A stretch of 64,000 nucleotides of DNA from CBDCPI01 sp965220245 (GTDB taxonomy: Bacteria > Chloroflexota > Dehalococcoidia > Lucifugimonadales > UBA3495), in assembly GCA_965220245.1 (NCBI GenBank), contig CBDCPI010000006.1:124001-188000 (forward strand). The letters are read 5' to 3'. The translations under genes and the position numbers were made by a program. The notes under the pieces are model-generated. The model made no database searches. It saw nothing but the letters and a program-made list of their open reading frames with translations, and was not told the DNA's origin. This document shows, piece after piece, positions 35,473-44,469 of the stretch. Each line of letters starts with the position of its first letter. Positions within the stretch are counted from its first letter, which is position 1.

Positions 35473-36765
35473 CTACATCTCGAAAAGCTTGTGCGGGTCT
35501 TCTGACCACTGCTCAAAATCAACGGGGCTAAATCCCAACTGAGTCAACTCAGCGACAAGTTCAGTGTTCTTCCGATCTTTCCGTTCCTGGGTGATCTTGC
35601 AGCGGTTGTGAGCATCAGCGAGAACGACGGGATAATTGAAGGTAACCCTCGTGACCGTCGCCATATGATGGAGATTCTGAATCGTAGGTATCACCAGGTC
35701 TTCAAAATCCTCCGGCATTGCAGCCATCTGAGTCCCCTGGTAGTCACCCGTCTCTTCGTTTTGACGTACTACGTAGGTGTATTCCCAACCAAAACGCTGG
35801 CAGTTGTGAAGTTCTAGCGGCAGATGGTTTTCTACTAATGGTCGATACTCTGCCAAGTCATACACATTGAACTCGACAATATAAAAAGTACGAGGAGAGG
35901 GAGAGTACAAGACCCATAGACCACCAATACCCCCAAGGGATTGGTCTTCCCGCGCGCCTAAGTGAATGGTCTTTGGAGTGGGTTGGTCAGGAAAGGCGTA
36001 TACGTCCCATATCAATTTGTGGGACAGCTGGGCCCAGTACGCTTCACCCTCATAGTGACGGGATAGCTCGAGGTGATAAGGGTAGAGTTCGTCCCATAAG
36101 CGCGTCCCCTGCTTGACAACACCGACCAGTCGCACTCCGCGCCTTACTGCTAGACGCCCGAGACTGTCCATATATCGAGTAGAACAATTCTGGGAGCTTA
36201 GGCGTCCGTCCTTAAGGAAGACAGGTGCGCAGACCCTATGCTGGTTCAGAAACGTCCGCACTGCTCTGCGTTCCGAAATCTCACGGCTGCGGGCGGCCGC
36301 GAGCCGCAGTTTGAACTCAGGGGGGTTATCTTGATCCTCGTAGGGACTCTTGCCGCCAGCTACCGTGGCTATTGAGCGGAATTGATAGTCGGCCATACTA
36401 ATGAGTCGTCGCGCTTGGCGCGTAGGTATGTTATAGACCAGCCCAATCTCAAGGTTTTCTGGGGCTCCTTCATGTTCCCTTTCCACGGATCGGTCCTGCC
36501 ATGCCAGTTCTGTGCCATCGGGATCACAAATAGAAAGCCCGAATGAATATCCCGCGATTCCAGCTCCCGGTTGACCAGGAATGCGAAGTAGCAGGTTGTC
36601 CGAGGAATCTATCCCGCCGATGTTGAAGTGAGGTTGCACAGCCTGGACCGTTGACGACCTCTCTAACATCCACTTTAAGATGCCTTGTTCTACTGGGCTT
36701 TCCCGTCCATCTCGCATACGAAGAGCAATTGTATGAACGTTTGGATCATCCGGTAGCATGGACAT
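35473..36765 (-). CDS. NurA-like nuclease domain protein
   Basis: 430 residues. NurA features appear in order: PVFLKDGRLSS (Asp186 candidate), VRLVGVVKQGTRLW near 220, FYIVEFNVYD near 313, and a C-terminal YPVVLADAHNRCKI near 390. These resemble the dispersed acidic and His motifs of the RNase H-like NurA fold. NurA nucleases resect DNA together with HerA; here the herA gene follows directly. The 180-residue N-terminal part (FNIGGIDSSDNLLLR) has no assigned domain. Assignment rests on motifs and neighbour, so it needs a structure prediction to be firm. Confidence 0.68.
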   Translation of the reverse strand: MSMLPDDPNVHTIALRMRDGRESPVEQGILKWMLERSSTVQAVQPHFNIGGIDSSDNLLLRIPGQPGAGIAGYSFGLSICDPDGTELAWQDRSVEREHEGAPENLEIGLVYNIPTRQARRLISMADYQFRSIATVAGGKSPYEDQDNPPEFKLRLAAARSREISERRAVRTFLNQHRVCAPVFLKDGRLSSQNCSTRYMDSLGRLAVRRGVRLVGVVKQGTRLWDELYPYHLELSRHYEGEAYWAQLSHKLIWDVYAFPDQPTPKTIHLGAREDQSLGGIGGLWVLYSPSPRTFYIVEFNVYDLAEYRPLVENHLPLELHNCQRFGWEYTYVVRQNEETGDYQGTQMAAMPEDFEDLVIPTIQNLHHMATVTRVTFNYPVVLADAHNRCKITQERKDRKNTELVAELTQLGFSPVDFEQWSEDPHKLFEM

Positions 36766-36862
36766 GGTTTCCCAACCCTCTGGCTTGTTATAGGAATCGG
36801 TGGTACCGGTTAGTCGTGAGCTTGAATCTCAAAAGGCCCCTTTTTTCTGTTCTCAATCAATT

Positions 36863-37510
36863 CTAGGGTTTGAGGGGCATGAACTGATATCTCCAAGATT
36901 TCGAAGTATCCCCACGCATCTTGTGGCGATGCAGTAACCACGGATATTCTTTGTGAAGGCCCGTTAACTTCCTCGTGGCAGCAGGAAATCTTTTCTCCAG
37001 TTGCGTCGACGTTACTGGCCCGTGCCTGTAACAGAACTCGAGGACCTCCAAGAGGTTCTTCGGCGGCAACTCTCCGATTATGGGCAATGTTTCGTCTTCC
37101 TCCGATAAAAACGCCGGCACACATCGGTTATATTTCCCGAACCATGCGTCCAGTTCCTTTCGGACTTCTGGACAAAGGCCGTCGTAGACCAGATACTTCT
37201 CAGCATTGACGTTTCTGTGATTCTCTACGGCTCCGAACAGTTTAGGTCCGATCTCTTCGGCAGCCGATCCGGTCATCTCCTCGACCCCGGTTAGGTCGAC
37301 TATCAACACGGCAGGCTGAACAAGGGCGAAAAATACGCCCTCCAAGGCGTGTCGTATCGGCACCCCGACAAGCTCTCGGTTCATTAGATAACGCCCGCTA
37401 AAGTTTGAGTCTGGTCCTAACCCCAGATCGTGGTACAGATCCTTCACGAACCGACGATGGAAGCTCTGACCGCAACTACACCCAGGGCCCTTAAATCCAG
37501 TTTCTTTCAC
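36863..37510 (-). CDS. STAS-like (DUF4325-type) protein with C-terminal helical domain
   Basis: 215 residues from GTG 37510 (AGGAG 10 bases upstream). Centre: AVLIVDLTGVEEMTGSAAEEIGPKLFG, the strand-helix pattern of STAS-like DUF4325 proteins, followed by a loop and an LVYDGLCPEVRKEL strand. The last 70 residues (LEFCYRHGPVTSTQLEKRF) look like a winged helix. A N-terminal CSCG pair may bind metal. In other genomes such proteins sit beside GHKL ATPases, as here, 13 bases after one. A switch role by analogy to anti-sigma/anti-anti-sigma pairs is inference. Confidence 0.68.
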   Translation of the reverse strand: MKETGFKGPGCSCGQSFHRRFVKDLYHDLGLGPDSNFSGRYLMNRELVGVPIRHALEGVFFALVQPAVLIVDLTGVEEMTGSAAEEIGPKLFGAVENHRNVNAEKYLVYDGLCPEVRKELDAWFGKYNRCVPAFLSEEDETLPIIGELPPKNLLEVLEFCYRHGPVTSTQLEKRFPAATRKLTGLHKEYPWLLHRHKMRGDTSKSWRYQFMPLKP

Positions 37511-37523
37511 TTGGTTTTTGCTC

Positions 37524-38768
37524 CTAGTGTTGGTGTCTTATTGCGTTCCGGTTACTCCCCTTACCACTCTTTAGTGCGTACAGTTGTGCAACTACTGCTA
37601 ACGGGATCAACGTACAAATGTGTACACCAGGTAAGTAAAGGTCTCCCCCTAAGTTATATTCACGGACTATTCCATCAGGTGTGATGACTCTGACGTAGTT
37701 CTTGGAGTTGAGATAGACGGTTCCTGTGGCTCCTTCCACCACGGTGCGCATGATGGTTTCCATGCCACTTCCTCCCCCGTTTATCCGAGAAGTAAAACCT
37801 CCTCCCAATACTGCCTCCGCCGCCGACCACTCGTTTGGGTGGTCAGTAACCTCCGATAAGCTTGGGCCTAGAGTAAAGCAGTTAATGAAAAGGTGAGTAT
37901 GCTTCCTAGGATCGAACAGATTGCTGCCGCCAAACCGACCCTTGAGGCCAGCGGTTCTTCCCTTCTCCTGGCGGAGGAAGCACCCAATATAACCACCACG
38001 ACCGTAATCCGCTGCGTTTTCTGCCAGATTCATTACAACCTGCCGTAGTGGGCTGCAAAACTCCCTTCCAATGGCTCCCCTCGCCGACATAGCGTCAAAG
38101 CGAATATAAAACAAGTCGGAAAGTTGACCGTTAGTGGCTGGCCCGATTTTCGTGAACGGCACGATGGTCTCTAGGTCGATGGTTCTAGCATCGAAAGGAG
38201 AGCTGCGAGTCTCTTTTTTCCAGCACTGCATGTTCTTGACGTTTATAGAGGGAATATCGGACAACATTCCAGCCTCTCGCAGCAACTCCGACACAGGATG
38301 CCCTTGAGGAGGAAGCAGCGCGGTTACTCGTGTACTTCCCCAGGTTTGGCAAGCTAGCCGCATAGCGCGGCGTGCCTCCGTTAACGCGAGAACGCCTATT
38401 GATCCCGGAATAAACTCATGCTCCTCGCCTTCAGTACTAGCCTCCCAGTCGAAACCCAATTGCCTAAAATCAAACCTAATCTCGAGAGGTTCTGTACCAA
38501 ACGTGCCTGCCTTAGCCGTATAGACATCCGCCAGTTCAGAGCTGTCGCTAAACGAGGAGATGGGTATGACGACTAAACGAGGGGAACACTTGCTCGGTTG
38601 TTCCGGAGGTCTCCCACTAGCCTCTGGGGAGTGGATGTGGTCAAAAGTGTTTGTTTGCTTCCTTCCGTTCATCACCACTTCAACCCATGCCGGATCAATA
38701 TAACGGCAGGACCAACACTCGGAATCGAAATAATCAGTAAGTTCACCGCACCCGGGACATCGGCGCAT
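37524..38768 (-). CDS. GHKL-type ATPase with N-terminal zinc ribbon
   Basis: 414 residues. CPGC...CWSC in the first 21 residues makes a zinc ribbon. The ATPase half has an N box VVMNLAENAADYGRGGYIG and a glycine box GGGFTSRINGGGSGMETIM followed by GTVYLNSKNY, as in histidine-kinase/MutL/anti-sigma ATPases; no histidine phosphotransfer domain is present. The middle (TEARRAMRLACQTWGSTRVTALLP) is unassigned. Strong start: ATG 38768 after CGGAGCG. Adjacent to the STAS-like gene and downstream of druA. An ATP-dependent sensor or switch for the system is a reasonable guess. Confidence 0.75.
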   Translation of the reverse strand: MRRCPGCGELTDYFDSECWSCRYIDPAWVEVVMNGRKQTNTFDHIHSPEASGRPPEQPSKCSPRLVVIPISSFSDSSELADVYTAKAGTFGTEPLEIRFDFRQLGFDWEASTEGEEHEFIPGSIGVLALTEARRAMRLACQTWGSTRVTALLPPQGHPVSELLREAGMLSDIPSINVKNMQCWKKETRSSPFDARTIDLETIVPFTKIGPATNGQLSDLFYIRFDAMSARGAIGREFCSPLRQVVMNLAENAADYGRGGYIGCFLRQEKGRTAGLKGRFGGSNLFDPRKHTHLFINCFTLGPSLSEVTDHPNEWSAAEAVLGGGFTSRINGGGSGMETIMRTVVEGATGTVYLNSKNYVRVITPDGIVREYNLGGDLYLPGVHICTLIPLAVVAQLYALKSGKGSNRNAIRHQH

Positions 38769-38852
38769 GAGCCTACGCTCCGATAGGAATTACTAATCTT
38801 AGTAATACCATAGTGACGATGGCTTGTCAAGGAAAAATGATAAAAGAGAAGT

Positions 38853-40106
38853 CTACTGTGGATGGGCTGCTGGCTGTGTGGGTGGGAGAACCAATTCCAT
38901 GATTTGGTTCTTGTCCCAATCTCGCCAGTGCTGAGGACGCTGCCGCCGGGGCCCCAGAAGGTAACGATGCTTCCAGTATGTACTTAGTTCTGTGAATCCC
39001 CACTGCCTGTACTTGGGGATAGTCTCGGCTCCACTGAAATACGCCTCAAGGTTATCGACCAACCGTATGAGATACGCCTCCCTCCGGATACCGTGACGCA
39101 AAGCGGAATCTGGGATTCCCAGGCGGTGCAAGGCGAGAGTAATCACTTGCCACTTGACCCGCGGCCCTGAAGAAAATCCAGCTACTTTCTTACCTGGAAT
39201 TTCTTTCAGGATGAAGCTTTTTAGAAGTTGATAAGTGCCTTCGCTGAACTGGAAAACGCCATAACCCCGGAGGAATCCCAGAGATTCTGCTACTTTGAAA
39301 CGATCCCCTTCTTTCTCGAAGAATACACGGTTGTAAAGCGAGCTCCTGCCAAATGCGCTCGTCGTAGTCACGGCCACGAGATCAGCCGGCAGTAGTCTAC
39401 CCTCCATCCGTGTCAGTCTTCCCTCATATCTATCCCGGTAGGCTTGCCTCACCTCACGTGCCCCGGCTGCCATAACGACCAGCTTGCCTCCGAGAAGTGT
39501 GTTATAAGGTGGGACCGCTCCTTGTACGTAGATATCCATAGTCTGGTTGACCAATTCAACCTTACGGCCCGAGGCGTATGTGAATTTTTGATCTCGGGGG
39601 GTTAGATCCAAAGGAGGTGATTGTAAGCCTAACACTCCGATTAACTTACCATTTGAGTGGTCGATGATTAGGAATTTTAGGCGCCTACCATAGCCTTTGC
39701 TGTACGGAAGAGACCAGGTGTATCGAGCGAGTCGGAAAAGGTCTTGTTGTTCGCGCGTCTCGACGGGCACTAGACAGGGATTGACCTCGGAAGGCATTAC
39801 TTCGGAGCCAGAGGCAAACCAGCTCAACAACTTCTTGGCTTTTTTGGCGATCCATTTATGATCTCTCTTGAGTATCTCCAAACGGTTGGCTGCGTGTTTT
39901 TGACGAAGAGCTTCCTTTGAAAGGGAACTATCGATTCCTGACCGGGTGAAGTTCTCCCATTCACGAAGCACTAGCTCACGAAGATGGGACACTTCGGCAT
40001 CTCGTTCCAGAGATGATCCATTCGCAGGATAGAATGCGCCGTTTATATAGACAGTTGGGTCAGAGCTGTCTTCGACATGCCGCTCCGTTGCGTAAGCTAT
40101 ATTCAC
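38853..40106 (-). CDS. druA: DruA-like DUF4338 protein
   Basis: 417 residues from GTG 40106, which overlaps the vapC stop as GTGA; a TTG at 40118 is the alternative. DUF4338 blocks: LKFLIIDHSNGKLIGVLGLQSPPLDL, RDQKF, YVQGAVPPYNTLLGGKLVVMAA, TTSAFGRSSLYNRV, and WKHRYLLGPRRQRPQ near the end. This family is DruA of Druantia anti-phage systems, function unknown. The Druantia helicase DruE is absent; in its place the operon has a GHKL ATPase, STAS-like, NurA-like and HerA proteins. Confidence 0.85.
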   Translation of the reverse strand: MNIAYATERHVEDSSDPTVYINGAFYPANGSSLERDAEVSHLRELVLREWENFTRSGIDSSLSKEALRQKHAANRLEILKRDHKWIAKKAKKLLSWFASGSEVMPSEVNPCLVPVETREQQDLFRLARYTWSLPYSKGYGRRLKFLIIDHSNGKLIGVLGLQSPPLDLTPRDQKFTYASGRKVELVNQTMDIYVQGAVPPYNTLLGGKLVVMAAGAREVRQAYRDRYEGRLTRMEGRLLPADLVAVTTTSAFGRSSLYNRVFFEKEGDRFKVAESLGFLRGYGVFQFSEGTYQLLKSFILKEIPGKKVAGFSSGPRVKWQVITLALHRLGIPDSALRHGIRREAYLIRLVDNLEAYFSGAETIPKYRQWGFTELSTYWKHRYLLGPRRQRPQHWRDWDKNQIMELVLPPTQPAAHPQ

Positions 40107-40513
40107 GCTTCCAGCCAATTCTCTACCAATAGACCAGGGATTCTTTCGAAGTGCCTTACGTTTCCTGTCACCACTGTGAGACCGCGGGTCAACGCAATCG
40201 CTCCAATCCGAAGGTCGGCATCGCCTATCGGCATTCCACGCCGCTCCAACTCTGCCCTAACCTCACCATAACGACGTGCAGCAGCCTCGTCGAATGGAAG
40301 CACAGGCAAATTAGGCGGGAGTGCCCTTTCCAGCCGTTCCAGGAGCAAGCTTGTTCCTGCTTGGAGTCGGTGAGCGCCGTAGATTAGCTCCCCTAATGTG
40401 ATGCTGGAAGTAAACTGGTGTTCGGGGAGCACAGACTCCAACTTGGCAATCAACGCCATCGAGGGAAGTCTTTTCAAGAGGTTGCTTAGTATATCTGTAT
40501 CCAGAAGATACAT
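40103..40513 (-). CDS. vapC: VapC-type PIN-domain toxin
   Basis: 136 residues. MYLLDTDILSNLLKR (first Asp), SSITLGELIYGAHR (Glu), GDADLRIGAIALTRGLTVVTGNVRHFERI (two further Asp/Asn positions). This is a complete PIN RNase with the metal-binding acidic set, related to VapC toxins that cut tRNA or rRNA. Its start shares the terminal base of the antitoxin stop. The GTGA overlap at its end couples it to the druA-like gene, which is unusual for a free-standing toxin-antitoxin pair. Confidence 0.9.
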   Translation of the reverse strand: MYLLDTDILSNLLKRLPSMALIAKLESVLPEHQFTSSITLGELIYGAHRLQAGTSLLLERLERALPPNLPVLPFDEAAARRYGEVRAELERRGMPIGDADLRIGAIALTRGLTVVTGNVRHFERIPGLLVENWLEA

Positions 40514-40815
40514 TAGGGTTCAAGTTTTACCGAGCGTCCCGCATCAAGATTCCGGCAAGCATAGATATCTTCGACTAAGGAATTCAGCTCGTCGTCGTTT
40601 GCCTCTTCCCAAGCGCCGACGAGGGCAAGAGCTCCCCGGGGCAAAGCCAAAGTTGACCGTACCTGCTCCAAGAGTTCCAAGTCAGCCATGCTCACCAATG
40701 CAACCAACGGCCTACCACGACGCTCAATGATTACTTGCTGACCTCCAAAAGCCACCTCCGCTGAAAGCGCTGACAACTGAGCCTTCGCCTGGGCTGCGCT
40801 TACTCTCCTAGCCAC
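40513..40815 (-). CDS. vapB: Phd/YefM-type antitoxin (VapB position)
   Basis: About 100 residues from GTG 40815 (GAGG 8 bases upstream); the frame is open to 40887. VSAAQAKAQLSALSAEVAFGGQQVIIERRGRPLVALVSM is the Phd/YefM DNA-binding fold; the C-terminal half (ALVGAWEEANDDELNSLVEDIYACR) is acidic and would wrap the toxin. It probably represses its own promoter, and therefore the whole seven-gene run. Confidence 0.85.
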   Translation of the reverse strand: MARRVSAAQAKAQLSALSAEVAFGGQQVIIERRGRPLVALVSMADLELLEQVRSTLALPRGALALVGAWEEANDDELNSLVEDIYACRNLDAGRSVKLEP

Positions 40816-41172
40816 TGGCAGTACCTCTGACAATGTAATGACTTGGTCATCTTGACTAATTCTACATTGACCGAACAATGGGCGCAACCAAGGTAGTGGA
40901 AATCCTGTAGGTTCGAGGAACTATTATTGCAACAGAAGGATGTTTTCGGAATGGGGAGGCGATCCCGCACTGAGGTACGTGCTTGATCTGCCTTCCGAAA
41001 GAGAGAGCATTCACTGTCCCGCAAGCGTCAATCGAGTTGATTGTCAGGGAGATTGAGGAAAGTGGGCCAACGCCAACATCCCGTAGGACGCAGGCCACCT
41101 GGGTCGGTCCCATTGGGGAGCACGGATAAAGCCGATTTTGCCTTGCCTGCACGAGTTATGAATTCAGTCTGC
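40816..41172. promoter_or_regulatory. region upstream of the defence operon
   Basis: No gene seen beyond a possible N-terminal extension of the antitoxin. TTGACT/AATTCTAC... near 40850 on the plus-strand text is not a clear promoter. It should hold the operator for the antitoxin but I could not pick out a palindrome with confidence. Confidence 0.35.
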
Positions 41173-41355
41173 TTAGGCCGGAAAAAGTGGACCTTCCGTC
41201 ACTTTTGAACTATCCCCAATGGCATTCCTGGCCGCGTGGAGCACCTCGGCTGGGGTCCGGTAGCCCAAAGCCTGATGGGGCCTCTGGTCGTTGTAAAACT
41301 GGAAGTAAGCGCCCAGTCCCCGCCTGGGTTCACTGGCGTTGGCGTAGGCTTTCAA
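41173..41355 (-). pseudogene. IS3-group transposase C-terminal fragment
   Basis: 60 codons: RGLGAYFQFYNDQRPHQALGYRTPAEVLHAA, the C-terminal integrase-core signature of IS3/IS481 transposases (YNxxRPHxxLGxxTPAE). The rest of the enzyme and the terminal repeats are absent. Confidence 0.8.
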
Positions 41356-41642
41356 GATAGTTGCTTGAAACTCCGGAGCGGTTCGCCTTAGGCCTACATC
41401 AGCCAGAGGGAGGCGCGCGGAAGGCCGAAATCCTCCGCAATTTTGGCATCAGCAAGCAACATGCTGTTGACCTGAGGCGTATGGGAGTTTCAGAGTGCGG
41501 TCTTCGGTGTGGGACTAGACTCCAATCAGGTCTATTGCTTTAATATTTTTGCTTCGGACGGCAGGCTTCTGGGTACAGCAGTGGGGGCTCTGGCAACTCT
41601 TCCATTGCCGTTTCGAAAGGGCAAACGGAGCACTCATTACAA

Positions 41643-42047
41643 ATGCTAAGAGGGACCTTAGAGCATACGAGGGCTAACATCGTGATTCACGTTAAAGAGG
41701 CCAATGTAACGCCTTTTGATTTCCAAGGGCTGGAGATTCGGGATTTCACTGGCACTCTGCTGGATGGAGCTTCCTTCGCGCAGATCATGGTCCCACAAGG
41801 AGCGGCCCACCCCACAGCCAAGTCAACCAGGAGTGACAAGCTCTACGTAGGAATTGATGGGGTCGTGTTGTTTTCGGTCGAAGGTAAGCCGGTCTCCCTT
41901 GAACCAACGAACCTTCTGGTAATTCATAAGGGAGAATGGTTCGAATATCACAACCCAAGCGACAGCGGCGCCACGCTTCTACTAATTCACGTTCCTTCCT
42001 TCGAGATGGAAAGCGAGGTGTTCCTAGAGAAAGAAACAGAGCAATAA
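41643..42047 (+). CDS. cupin-domain protein
   Basis: 134 residues. A double-stranded beta-helix pattern is visible: IMVPQGAAHPTAKSTRSDKLYVGIDGVVLFSVEGKPVSLEP is the first cupin half (spread over short strands), then LLVIHKGEWFEYHNPSDSGATLLLIHVP with a His for metal binding. The first 15 residues look unlike a cupin, so the GTG at about 41682 could be the true start. Enzyme or binding role unknown. It lies 32 bases from an IS701 insertion, which may have disrupted its downstream region. Confidence 0.75.
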   Translation: MLRGTLEHTRANIVIHVKEANVTPFDFQGLEIRDFTGTLLDGASFAQIMVPQGAAHPTAKSTRSDKLYVGIDGVVLFSVEGKPVSLEPTNLLVIHKGEWFEYHNPSDSGATLLLIHVPSFEMESEVFLEKETEQ

Positions 42048-42078
42048 AGGGGATACGGCTCGCGTGAGTTGACCCTAG

Positions 42079-43536
42079 TATTACAACGACGGTTCAAGGA
42101 GGGACGTGTGGGGAGGCACGAAGGGCGGCTCGACGCTTGGCATGGGAGTGTCTGGCCCGCTCGTTGCATTCTTGCGTCTCCTCCAGCCACCGCAGCAGTT
42201 CAGCCGGCCCGAACCGTTCCCGGGGCAGCATCTCCCGCACCACCCGGTAGACCTGCGGTCTCGTGATCCGGGGCATCTTTTCCCCCCCAAGCCTGTTGCA
42301 GGCTCAGGAGAAACGCTCCGCCCAGCAGGCACAGGGCGACGTGATGATGCCATCCCGCCCAGGTGCGGGTCTCGTACTCGTCCAGCCCCACGTTGCTCTT
42401 TTCCGTCTCGAACTCCGTTTCTATGCGCCACCGGGAGCCACCCACGTATGCCAGGGTCTCCAGGGGAGTATCCTCCGGATCGTTGGACAGGTAGTAGCGG
42501 GGCTCGCTGCCGTCCAGGTTCCGGCGGTAAATGGCCCAGTGGATTTCGCCAGGCTTCCGCCTGCTGGTTGGACGCACCCTCTGAGCGCTGAACGGGTAGC
42601 TGCGGGGACCCTGGCTTCCCTCGGCCACCGTAATCTCACGCCAGGCCTCCTCCGGCAATTCATCGCTGCGCTGCTCCATGGTCCGGCGCTGACCGTCTCG
42701 CAACTTGGGTTTGCGGGGACGCCCGAATCCCTGATGCTCCGGCCTGGTCCAGGCTGGCTCCAGCGGCCAGACCGTGGTGCCGCCGGGAACGTCCAGCACG
42801 TAGCGCATCCCCAGCGCCGCCAGTCCCTCACGGAAGGACGGCGACATCCCGAAGGCGTCGTCCCCCGCAACCCATCCGGCCCTCAGATGTCCCCGCTCCA
42901 AGGCCCGCTCCACCATCTTCAGCGCCAATTGGGTCTTCGACTGGTAGCCCTGCCTCTCCTCCGGAACCCCCGCCGCCTCACACCGGTCTTGGTCCGAGGT
43001 CCAGCTCTCCGGCAGATAAAGCCGTTTGTCCACCAGGGCCCGTCCCAGCGGGCTGACGTAGGCGAGGAACATTCCGGCCTGGCAGCTGGCCACCTTGCCC
43101 AGCCTCCCGCAATACTGACGGGCCACTCCCACGGACTTCCTGCCCTGCTTCGGGAAGTCGCTGCCGTCCAGCACCCACACCGCATCCGGATGTCCCAGCC
43201 GGGGTCCCAAGTACTCTTGAAGGCGTCCTATGACTGTGTCGTCATCCCAGGGGGATTCAGCGAGAAACCGCTGCATCACCCTGGCTGACGCCGGAACCGT
43301 CTCCGACAGATTCTCGGCGTTGCGCCGCTCCCCGGACTGTACCAGGAGAGCCTGGAGGTAATGGCGGCTGTGGTCCCGCGCTTCCCTGCGGCCAAACAGC
43401 GGAGCGAAGTAAGCGTGAAAATCCTGAAAGGTCCCGTACACCTGCTCGAAAACCGCAGCATCCACTTCCCTGCCTCACTTGCCCAAGCCTTCCCCAACTA
43501 CCCCGTCATCCTATCATCCCAACCGTCGTTGTAATA
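42079..43536 (-). mobile_element. IS701-family insertion sequence with CTAG target duplication
   Basis: Inverted ends TATTACAACGACGGTT (from 42079) and AACCGTCGTTGTAATA (to 43536) are perfect over 16 bp. CTAG flanks both sides (42075-42078, 43537-43540), the four-base YTAR target that IS701 elements duplicate. One transposase gene, frameshifted near its end. The insertion separates the cupin gene from the Septu-like pair. Confidence 0.92.
42094..43465 (-). pseudogene. IS701-family transposase, frameshift at a G7 run
   Basis: Start at ATG 43465 (MDAAVFEQVYGTFQDF). Catalytic blocks: VWVLDGSDFPKQGRKSVGVARQY, RAGWVAGDDAFG, LPEEAWREITVAEG, YVGGSRWRIETEFETEKSNVGLDEYE. At a run of seven G (minus strand, about 42285-42291) the main frame goes to a wrong tail ending at 42200, while the frame reading EKMPRITRPQVYRVVREML continues to 42094 as expected for the family. 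One base in the run (or slippage) decides whether the enzyme is whole. Confidence 0.86.
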
Positions 43537-43804
43537 CTAGTGGGTTGTGAGTCAGTCGATGTTGAAGTCGATGCGGTGAATGGCGTGACCGCACCGGATG
43601 GTCTTGGGCGCGCCTCAAAAGGCTTCGCAGACCGGGTCCCGGCCCTGTCGTTGTCGATCTCTCGTTTTCCAGCCAGCAAGTGCACCATTGCCCGTAGGTC
43701 AACCGAACTGGACTCTTTATATCCCAATTTCCCACCGAAAAGTTCGCAATTCGGTACGTGCAGGTCCACCACGTCCCTAAACAAGTACGCCAAGCCTTAA
43801 CCGG
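43537..43804. other. short region between IS701 and the Septu-like pair
   Basis: Overlapping frames on both strands (43506-43793 minus, 43540-43800 plus). Neither shows a domain, and neither is supported over the other. Possibly a remnant of the gene invaded by the IS. Confidence 0.35.
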
Positions 43805-44464
43805 CTAGATGTGCCCACCCTGACGCAATTGCTCTACGACCATCCGCGTTGTTCCAGCATACTCGCCTGCTGCATATGAATCGTACAACGCTTGGCGTTC
43901 CGAGACTGGCGACGACAAGAGGTCGGCCAAAAACTCACGTGCCCGGTAAAGCCGGTAATACCTCACGTCCAATTTGTTCAGGCCTAAGTCATCTATCGTG
44001 TCCAACGCCCTGCGCCGGGCAGTCCCGGAAAGGCCTTTCTTGGGTAGGATTTCTCCAGTAAGTCCATCGTAATCAAAATACTGCTCCGGGCATTCAGAAA
44101 CATCGGGAGCGCAAGGGTCAACGTACCCTGATGTGGGCCATTTGTCTTGCTTGTTTTCACCGTTGCACCGTCGGCAACTGAAAACCCAGTTGGACCACTT
44201 ATAAGCCAACTGAGGGAAACGGCTGAGCGGTTGGAAGTGGTCCACCGTAGGGGCTTTCCCTCCAGTTACGTCATCGCATTTCCGCTCGCAATACCAGCAG
44301 ATATTGTTGGTCCGGCTTCCTAGGAGTGGTCGAAACTCCCGCCAGTAATCGTCAACAGGACGTGCGCCCTCTCGGTCCCGGAAGTAACGAATCCAGCCTT
44401 GCGTGAACTGCCGGGCGTATCCGACAACTCCGCCGGGTTCCGGGCCCCGGTCAACCCACCGCAA
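43805..44464 (-). CDS. ptuB: HNH endonuclease, PtuB-like (Septu)
   Basis: 219 residues. HNH/zinc fold: NNICWYCERKCDD, PTVDHFQPLSRFPQLAYKWSNWVFSCRRCNGENKQDKWP, with the His-Asn catalytic pattern and four zinc cysteines, then FDYDGLTGEILPKKGLSG. This is the TIGR02646-like group that includes PtuB of the Septu system and the HNH effector of retron sets. It lies 5 bases after an SMC-like ATPase gene on the same strand, the Septu order. In Septu the nuclease is unleashed on DNA when phage is sensed. Confidence 0.85.
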   Translation of the reverse strand: MRWVDRGPEPGGVVGYARQFTQGWIRYFRDREGARPVDDYWREFRPLLGSRTNNICWYCERKCDDVTGGKAPTVDHFQPLSRFPQLAYKWSNWVFSCRRCNGENKQDKWPTSGYVDPCAPDVSECPEQYFDYDGLTGEILPKKGLSGTARRRALDTIDDLGLNKLDVRYYRLYRAREFLADLLSSPVSERQALYDSYAAGEYAGTTRMVVEQLRQGGHI

Positions 44465-44469
44465 CCCGG

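Noticed and set aside
43540..43800. Plus-strand gene downstream of IS701
   Set aside because: Frame lacks a domain, overlaps a similar minus-strand frame, and is cut by the IS end.
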